The notes under the pieces: model-generated | Databases searched by the model: none | What the model was told of the DNA's origin: nothing | The model's input: only the letters and a program-made list of their open reading frames with translations | Translations under genes and position numbers: made by a program | Part shown: in pieces, positions 10,901-20,700 of the stretch | How positions within the stretch are numbered: the first letter of the stretch is position 1 | Layout: the number at the start of each line of letters is the position of its first letter | Origin: Doryteuthis pealeii | Taxonomy: Eukaryota; Mollusca; Cephalopoda; Myopsida; Loliginidae | DNA: 64,000 nucleotides | Assembly: GCA_023376005.1 (NCBI GenBank) | Contig: CM042157.1 | Span: 70,813,559 to 70,877,558, forward strand | Direction of reading: 5' to 3'

Positions 10901-13900
10901 AAAAATCCATTTTAACTGTTTCTAATTACACGTAATTTGCAATTAAGTCAAAAACTGACCCGTCTCATTTCATTCTGCTTATCACTTGTTATATATGTTA
11001 GTTTCTCATTGAGTGTAGAGACTGAGAAAAAGATGGTGCATGTGAAATTATTTGTATGCAAATTTTCATAAGCAGTGAGCCAGTAGCTTCAACATCTTGG
11101 CTCTCCATAAATTTAAAATTAGGTCAAACTTTTCCTTTCTTAAAATCTTAACTTTCCTTATTCCCAATTATTCTCCCACACTCAAGGGTGACCCCAATGC
11201 ATCACGTTTGTCTATGTTAATATTTTTTAACTTTACTTTAATTTAAACAGCCACCCAACACACCTGGGTAAAAGAGGGGCAAAAAATTAGGCTCTCACAA
11301 TCCATTATTACGAATGATATTAGATCCCTCGCCAGGCACCCCATTAAATATCCCACATAAAAAAAACCTTGCATATCTCACCTGGTGATCATCAGCAAAA
11401 AAAGTGCCACAGACACTCTAAAAAGTAAATTCATAATCTCCTATCTTAAAATATAATACAAAAAAAAATCCATTCTGTTACTATTTATAATTTTATATTG
11501 AATTATCTTCACAAATATAAATAAAATCTTCAATTATTTTTTGCTCAAAAACAAATCTGGTATCTAGTGAATAAGTATATATATATCTAATTTTAGGAAA
11601 AAAAAATAAGCCTACACACCAACCCACCCATCATTGCCTCACCCCTCACCCATTCACCCTTTCACATAAAAAGCGAATAACAAGTACCTATGTTCAATAA
11701 AGCTCTGACGAAGCTTCTCAATCATGATAAATATCAATTATATTTATGCTGTTTTGGTTGTTTTATCACACTTTCTCTATTCTCAAACTACATTATTTCG
11801 ATTATCAAATCTCCACTCCTCATATTACTTGGCCAATATATTTTATTCTAGTTTCTCCATATCATACATATACCAGTCAGTCCCTGTTGTCTAAACAACA
11901 CAACGCTAAGCACAAACTAAAGCAGTGTCCAAACATTGGATTTATGGAAATCAAGATATCCGATTCATTATTTGTGATTCATTCCTTGAGTCTGATTGGC
12001 TGCTTGTTTCTGTTGATGTTGGGAGTTCATTAAATACCCTTCATTCTGCAGTAGGTTGCACGCAAATAGTTTAATTCAGCTACGACTACTTTTGCCTGTC
12101 TTACCAATTCAATGGTAAATTGAACTTAGCTTATTAATTCTACAATACATACATACATACTTATCATTGAATTAATTGTTTGTCATTTGTATAAATATTT
12201 AAATCTTTGAAAATAAGATTTTTTTTCTTCAATCATTGTAGTGCCTTGTGTTTGCCAAAAAGATGCGAGCCTGTAAATACTTAACCATGTTGATCCATTC
12301 TACCAAAAATATGGCCTCCCTATGGTGTGCCCATATACCTGGCCACTTTGTGTGGAGATGTTTTATGGTCAGCTTCTATCTTATGGCTCTAGTAATTCAA
12401 ATAATTTGCTTAATGGTGTTGGCGTCCTTCCATCTGTTTAACACTTAACATTCTGTTGAGAAATTTTTTTTTAAGTCCAGAGTCCCATACCTATAAAGAT
12501 TTATCAAAATGGCTTAAAAAATTCCTTTTCATTTAAAGTCAACTGTTATTGCCCTTAAATCAAAGATTTCTAAACATGTTTAATATTAATTCTAAACAAA
12601 GGCTATCATTTGGAGTAGATTAGGAAAATGAAGTGACTTCGCCGGTGGAATGAGTTATAGACATTAAGAGTTAAAGACAAGGGCCTTGTGTCCATTAAAA
12701 AAAAGTTATTTATTTATTTAACTGCATCTGCACATTTTGAATGACAATCTCTGTTGCAGTGACTACATACAAAACAGTGATGCTTGCTGCAGTTCTGTTG
12801 TCTCTCCTTCCTTTTGCTCTCTTTTCTGTGGTCTTCTTTCCTCTCTTTCACTTTTGGTCCCTTGTCTGACAAGGATGTGTCAGGCCCTCTGTTTCTCACC
12901 ATCTTGCCTATATGTTAGTGTTGAAGTGGCATGTTTTTATGTCCTTCCTGCAGGGGGTCAGCTTGGGTAGCACATTTACGAGTTAAGGCAAATGAAAATA
13001 AAGGAATTCTTGAGCTTGTTCAACTGATGAAAAAACTCAACTCGTTCTACGTTCATTTTGTGAAAGTAAAAATTGATAAGTTTACAACTTCCTATCTCTC
13101 ACCAAAAAATTCACACTGTCCTATCCAGTAACATACACTTTTAGCAATATTACCCATAGAGCATGACCTTGGGATAAAATTTATTTCTGAAGACATTCAA
13201 GATTTCAAGAGGAAGGCATATAAAATCCTATTAAATAATTTATTTTTGTAATTCATTCATCTGTTTAAAATATATTCATCTGTTATTTTTCTAGTATAAT
13301 AATATTTTTAACCTTATTTACACTAGAAGTAAGCTACCCCATCACCTCGGATAATAAGATGGGGCAAAAAATTAGTCTCGCCAGATCTATTATTACTGAA
13401 TCATGTGTTAGATCCTTGCACGCTACCCAAAAACCCTTATGTAAAAAGATCTTGCATTGTTCATAAACATATCTTTCCTTTATTTTTGTAATTATGTTGA
13501 TCTTCTTCTGGTTTTATTGTGTTAATTCAGGTACCAGTCTCAGCATTAGACATGCATGAACACTAAACTTGCAACAAGTCTATCTTCAGCCATAGCCATT
13601 CTTTATACAAATTGTGGACAAATTTTGGCAGTTGTTACACGATATTTTACAATTGTTTCTCATTCTTTTGGTTTGGTAAGAATACATTTTCTTTTAAATC
13701 TATTAAACATCTTGCTGATTTATAGGTAACACACCCTATAAGACCAATGGAATGCGCCAACAGCTACTATAAATAAACAGGGATAATTGTGGCTTGGGCA
13801 AGCCAATACGAGTGCCAATAACTCTGTTCGTCGGACGTAATTTCCACATCTCTCTATTGTATTGTCTACTTTCTGTTAATACATTTCTACTTTTGATCCC

Positions 13901-16900
13901 TTGAAACCTCACAACACTGATAAAAGAGATTTTTTTTAATGACTATTTGTGGCTAATAATTTTTTCAAAAGGTTTGTTCTGGACAACTCACTTGTAGACT
14001 TATTTCCTCTCTTCTTCATCTTTGCCAGTTTCCAAAATAACTTAATAACCAAAGCAATCAATTTGAGTCAGTTAAGCAGAAATCTGAATTTTCTGCTATC
14101 ATAAAAATTAATTCTTTTTCTTTTATTCCTTTTTTTTTTAAAGCTCTGATTTCCTTGCAGTGGTGTGAGTCTTCCATACTTTGTTGGAAATGTTTTTTTA
14201 TGTGGGGGCCTTTACTCAGTGTTTTAAGAATCTGTGTTACACCTCAAAGATATGTGGTTCAAGTAAACTGACCTGAAAAAACGTAAAAGTTTATAAATAA
14301 AATAACTGGTACATTATATCTTTTACTCAATAATATATCAACACTGAAAATTTAATTAAATTCGTTAATTCCCTGATTTTTGGGTTTTTTTTCTTTCAGC
14401 AGGTTCAACGGACCTAAATTCCACCATTGTATGTCACCCACATACGATTGGTGGAATTTAGGTCCGTTAAGTTCGACTTAACAGATAATCTATTTGCCTA
14501 AATTTTCAAATTTGTAAAAGTGAATATCTGCTGCTGAGTAGATAAGTAGAAATTATTTTTGTTATTTAGCAATACAGAAAATAATTTGTGTTAAATTCAT
14601 TGCTTTTTCATTTCAGGGTGTGTGTACTCCATTCATTTATTGGATCATCGAGTAGCAAATATCTCAACAACTCAAAATCAATGCTTGGCACACTCACAAC
14701 TGAAGATGTTGGCGTTTGGATTGATTTACTTATTACAATGGTAAATTCCTTTTTTTTTTTTAATTTTTATTTTATTTTATTGATTATTCTTTTATTTTAA
14801 ACATTTAGGTTTATAAGTTCCCAAATAAAGACTGCAGGTTCAATCCTGCTCAAGGGCAGCAGTAACAGAATAATAAATAACAGAGCTTAACGCCTCTACC
14901 CCAGCTATGGTTAGTGTAATAAAACAGGATACTCCCGTGGACTGAATAAAGGGTTAGGTTCAAAGTTCCATGATAGCTCCATATGACAAGAAGGTTCCCG
15001 AGTCCGAAAAGAAGGTTCCGAGTTCAATAAATTTACTTTGAAGAAGGCCGGAGGGCTCATCGACCAAAATGTTGTACAGATAACAATGAAGATGAGGACA
15101 ATAGTCCGAATAACACAGATAATACTAATCATCAAGCCTCATCTCAAACATTCAGAGAAATTGTATTTTATTTTATTTTATTTCACTTTACAATTACATT
15201 AAAATTGAAATAAGAAACATTTTATAAAACTCGCATGTGTTGGGTCAGTAAAATGTTTATTCCTGTGTGTGGGATTAAGTGAGGGAGAGGCTTTCTGTGA
15301 TTGGATATACTAATCATGTGATAGCCCCAGAAGTTGGTGCAAATATTACCCAAAAGACCCTTAAAGACACATCTAAGATGGAACAAAAAACACTATTATA
15401 CAATATTATAATTATCTTATAAATCTCTCCCGTCTTAAACTGTAAAAAAAATTTTTTTACCATGTAACTTTATTTTAATTTTCCTCTTCTTTATTAAACA
15501 GCAAAAATTATGTGAGGTTTTATTCATTTTTTTTTTTCTGAGTTTTGTTGAATTTTTATTCAGGGTTTTAAAAATTTAAATAAAAATAAACACATGAAAT
15601 TTTGGTCATACTCTTTTTAGTAATTTCTAATAAATGTGCACACACACACACACACATATAGGCTAGAGATTTGCCTTGGAAAGTTTTTTTGGGAAAATTT
15701 ATGATTTGTTGAAAAAAAAAAAAATTAAAAAACAGGACTTTTTTGATTATTTGTAAATTTGTTTTTTCACCTGGAAGCTTGCGTCGAGCCTATGAGCAGA
15801 AACTTGTTTTGTTCATTTCATTTCAAGCTACTGTCAGATCAACATCTGTTTGATGTTATATTTCTTAATAACATAGATTCTGTTCAAAAGTGTTTTAATT
15901 TTTGTTGGTGAGTGGGTATTTTGAGTCAGTCAATTGTGAATCAGAAGAGATATCTATTTCTATTATATAACATAATCTTATATTGGTTTTGCTTTTTATT
16001 TTGTTTTGAATGTTTGAGGGTTAATTTCTTTTTTGGGGGTCAGAAAATCTTTATTAATTTATTTAATAAATCATTTCTTAATAGGGACAACGTTGTTTTT
16101 TTTATAAATCAACTCCTTGCTAATTTAAAAAAAAATGTATTTTTGGGTTTATTTAATTGTTTTTGTATTTTTGTTGTTTTACTTACAATATGGAATGTTA
16201 ACAACACAAGAATTAAATAAACAATTTTGTTTGTTAATAATTAAAAATTATTTTGTTCAAACTAAATTTTGCTTCGATTTTTGTCATTAATATTTTCCTT
16301 AAAAAAACTGATCTCTTTTTTTGCATTAATTCTTTTTATTTTTTTTATTTTTTTTTATTTTTTAATTCAGACTTTTGGTACAATTCCTTGCAGTCATTTT
16401 TCCAGCGTTCCTTCTCATGAAAAGCGCTGTCCAAGCCCAACTGTTTTCCATTATCGGCGCTTTCTTTGCTATTATTCTTGTCATTCCAGCTGTTCTCATT
16501 GGAGCGGCTGGCACTTCTGCAAGTGAGTAATTCTTGCAAACTTCTCACCATTTATAATTTTAAAAATAAGTTGTGACTTTCTTTATAAGATACATGCTCT
16601 TATTCGAAGGTGGAAGATTGTTATTGAGAAAAACAGTGACTATGTGGGGAAGTAGGGATGTGATCCACAGAGGACCAGCTTCATTTTGATGTATGATACA
16701 TGTCCCTATGTTGGTTATTATACTTGTCCTAAACTGAATGGCATTACTTTTTTTACTCACCCTTGTATTTATTACAAGTTATAAGATACTATTTCTTGGA
16801 ATTAAGAAAAAACAAAACGCAATATGAGTCAAGGTGAAAAAATCATTCATAAGTATAAAGATAAATATTCTAGGTAAAACAAGACATTAAGTTAATAAGT

Positions 16901-17659
16901 TTCCAAAATTCATTCTGAATTGACCAATTGGACACATTGCATAGTGGATATAGGCATTGAGTTAATACAGTTCTAAGTGACAGTAGTGACAGTTATCTCT
17001 AGGCTACAGGTTCAATACTGGTCAAGAGCAGCTGTAAACATAGAATAATAATTAACACAGATTAACACTTGTACTCGATCATGGTTAGCGGAACAAGAAC
17101 AGTGTACCTCTGTGGATTGAATAAAGAGTTGGGTTTAAAGTTCTGTGATGGTTTCTGATTACGACAAGAATGTTCCCGAGTTTGACAAGAAATACCTGAA
17201 GAAGGCCGGAGGGTACATCGGCTGTAACATTGTACAGATAACAATAAAGATGAGGACAACAGTCCAAATAATCCAAAGTTATATGATGTTGCCTTATAGC
17301 ATTATATTCAATAAAATAAAACCAAAATAAAATAACTTTCATTTGGAAAGGTCAAGAGATGTGTACAAAAAAGGAGATTTGTAAATAAGCAGGGATGAGG
17401 GAGATCCAAAGAGAAGCAGAGGTGTACTGAAGAATCAAACCTCGCCTACTTCAGGGTGTTGGTGGAGGGGTATCTTTAAGTTAAATATTGTTGTGTATAA
17501 AAATTCAGATACTTATTTGAGCTTCTATTTTCTATTGCATTTATAAGAATTTGTGGATTTTAGTTCAAAATGAACACTCATCTATACATATATTAAGGGC
17601 AGTTGTGTATATGCGTATGTCCAGAGGAAACTTCAAAAATAAAACAATTAACGACAAAG

Positions 17660-17706
<47 letters not shown>

Positions 17707-20700
17707 TCACTATCACCAGGGCTGGGATTTTGAGCAAGAATAATAAAAAATTGATTTATATTTGGAAGATATTTGAAAATTAAACACAAGTCTGTTTAAG
17801 TAGCCAGCCCATCTCAGGTTGCATTGGAGAAATATTTTGTGCATGCCAGAGAGTCCAGTTCTCTTCAGTATGGTCCTGTTTGAAACATGTTGCTCCCACT
17901 TGACATTTAATATACTGTAATGTTGATTATATATTATTAATATATTTTCAGATTGGAATCAAACAAACCTTGGACAGTCACCAGTTGAAATGAATGAAAG
18001 TTACATGATGTTGCCTTATGTCATCAAAGAATTCACACCAAGATTTCCAAGTTTACTTGGTAATTTTATTCAATTCTTTTTTTATTTGTCTGTATTTTTT
18101 TAGACGAGGCTTGATGTGAATAATTTTTATTTTTTTATTTATTTTTTTTTTTTGACTGTTGTCCTCATCTTTATTGTGGTATGTATAAACACAATGTTTC
18201 AGCTGCTGTATCCTCCTCTGGCCTACCTCAGTTGTTCCCTGTGTATTACTATTACTCGGATACACAGGGAACATCCGAGGAAGGCCGGAAGATACAGTGG
18301 CCAAAGCGTATCTATACATACCATAATAATGATGAGGATAACAGTCTGAAAAATCAAAATTCTTGAATTCTCTTTTAGCTTGAAAATCTATACAAAATTG
18401 CAAAACATCTTCTATACATATATAAAGGGCAGTTGTGTGTATATGTATGTCCAGAGGAAACTTTGAAAATAAAACAATTAACGACAAAGTAAATATATAT
18501 ATATATACATTCACTATCATCAGGGCTTGGTTTTTGAGCAAAAATAATTAAGATTTTATTTATATTTGGGAAGATATTTTAAAATTAAAATTTGTATAGT
18601 AACAGAAGGTAATTGAAATATGATGTTGATTGATTGAATTAATTGCCTCATTTATATTGTTTTTTTTTTTGTTTTTTTATTGTAAATTATTGAATTAAAA
18701 TTTCTAACCATATTGTTATATATCTATGTGGGGATTTTATGGGGCATCCAGTGAGAATCTAACTTGTGATAAGTAGTAATGGATCTGCAAGACTAACTTT
18801 TTAAAAATCCCCCCCTCTACCCAGGCGACGCCGGGTAGCCACTTCTAGTTGTTTATAAAGAACTATACTGTTGGGAATCCAAACTCATGTCGGGTTCAAC
18901 CAAAGCAGACAGGTCAAAGGTTTGGTTTAGTTTCTTTGTTTAATGGTATATCAACCTTTGTGGGTTATTTAATACCAAAGCATTCCTTGTAGAAGAACAG
19001 TAATGGTACTATCTAACCGAAAGCTGGGGGATTAGGGGGGTTCATACCTTATCCCAGGGTATTAGTCTAAAAGTGAATGTAAGCACAACTGGAGTTCAAA
19101 ATGGCTTGCTAGAATATTGTGTGAATTCTCAGAGATTCTGCTGATTACAGTATCACCCATAAATAAGTTTTGGTTTCTTTGTCTAATGGCATATCAACTT
19201 TTGTGGATTATTTAATGCCAAAGCCATCCTTTTAGAATAAACAGTAATGAAAATGTATATAAAATTGCAAAACATTGTTTATAATGATAATATTCATGTC
19301 ATTTTAAAATTGCTGAAATGTATTGCTTTGGTAGGTTATTGCCTTTGGTCTAGGAAAAGGAAAACATTGAATTGAAAACCACTTGACAATATATCATTGT
19401 GGTAGGGTAACTTGCTCTGGTGGAGTGTCTTGAGTATCTCAATAAACCATAGAACTATGCTGTTGGGAATCCAGACTCATGTCAGATTCAACCAAACCAG
19501 ACAATTCAAAGGTTTGGTTTAGTTAATTTGTTTAATGGTATATCAACCTTTGTGGGTTATTTAATGCCAAAGCCATCCTTGTAGAAGAACAGTAGTGGTA
19601 CTATGCTTTTTGTGCAAAAATTATCAAGATTTGATTTATAATTGAAGATATTTGAAAATTAATACATAGAAATAGCATTGAAATTTGACTTAAAAATGTT
19701 CAGCATTTGTAAATCTTGAAATTAAACAAATCAGTACACCTGGGTGTTTTTTCCACCTCCTCTCTACCCAATCGACCGCCCTGTCGGCTGGGGCGTTAGA
19801 ATGCACTGACTGTACCTCTGCAGAGGGGTAAGATTTCCCCAATGGGGCCACCTGTTGTGGCTGTGGTGGCAACCCGTGATGCTTAAGGATAGAACCCAGG
19901 TGGATGAGCAGTTCATGACTTGCAATACTCCTCTTTGGCCCTATCTTGGGCTAGATGGGCGGTCGGGAGGCCACTCCGATCAATCGGCTGGTCATGTCAA
20001 GCCCTAGCACCTATATGATTTTCCCAACCCTATTGCCCTTATGGCAAGCCCCAACCCCTTTTTATCATATGGGTGCTAGAAGGCGGTGACTGAGGGTCTA
20101 CATGTCCCGGGAATGAAGTTAAACTCTATCTGATGGTGAGGTTCCAGTTTTGGAGGTTTGGGGAATGTGGAGCACCCCTTCATCACCATTGCTCCCTGGT
20201 CCACTCTGACCCAGAGTGGTAGTACCTGTTAGGGTCCCATCTATGGGTTAAATAGAAAAACATGAGTTGATAAACAAAATTGTATCATGCATTAAGAATG
20301 AATTTATTTCACAACTTTGTCGGCATGAAATGACCCACCGAGGTTGATATGCCGTAAAACAAAACAAACCAAACAAACCAAATTACCCAGTCGATGCTGG
20401 GTAGCTGCTTCTAGTTATTACTAAAAATTGATTCTGTCTTTTTTTTCTTCTTTACAGGTATGGCTGCTATATCTGCAGCTGTAATGTCTTCAGTTGATGG
20501 AGCAATATTGGGATCCAGTTCTATGTTTGTAAATAATATTTATAAAGAGATCATCCGAAAAAATGTAAGTTATTTTTCTCTTTTTTATACTTTTGTAAGT
20601 AGTAATTTCATAGGGGCCAGTTTAGCTCAAGTGGTAGAGCACCCACTTAAGAAATGCAAGGTTCACGGTTCAATACCAGTCCCCGCTAACTCAGAACATG

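Noticed and set aside
12248..12448. Stand-alone small membrane protein
   Set aside because: It is transporter exon 3 read in one frame through a frameshift and into the intron.
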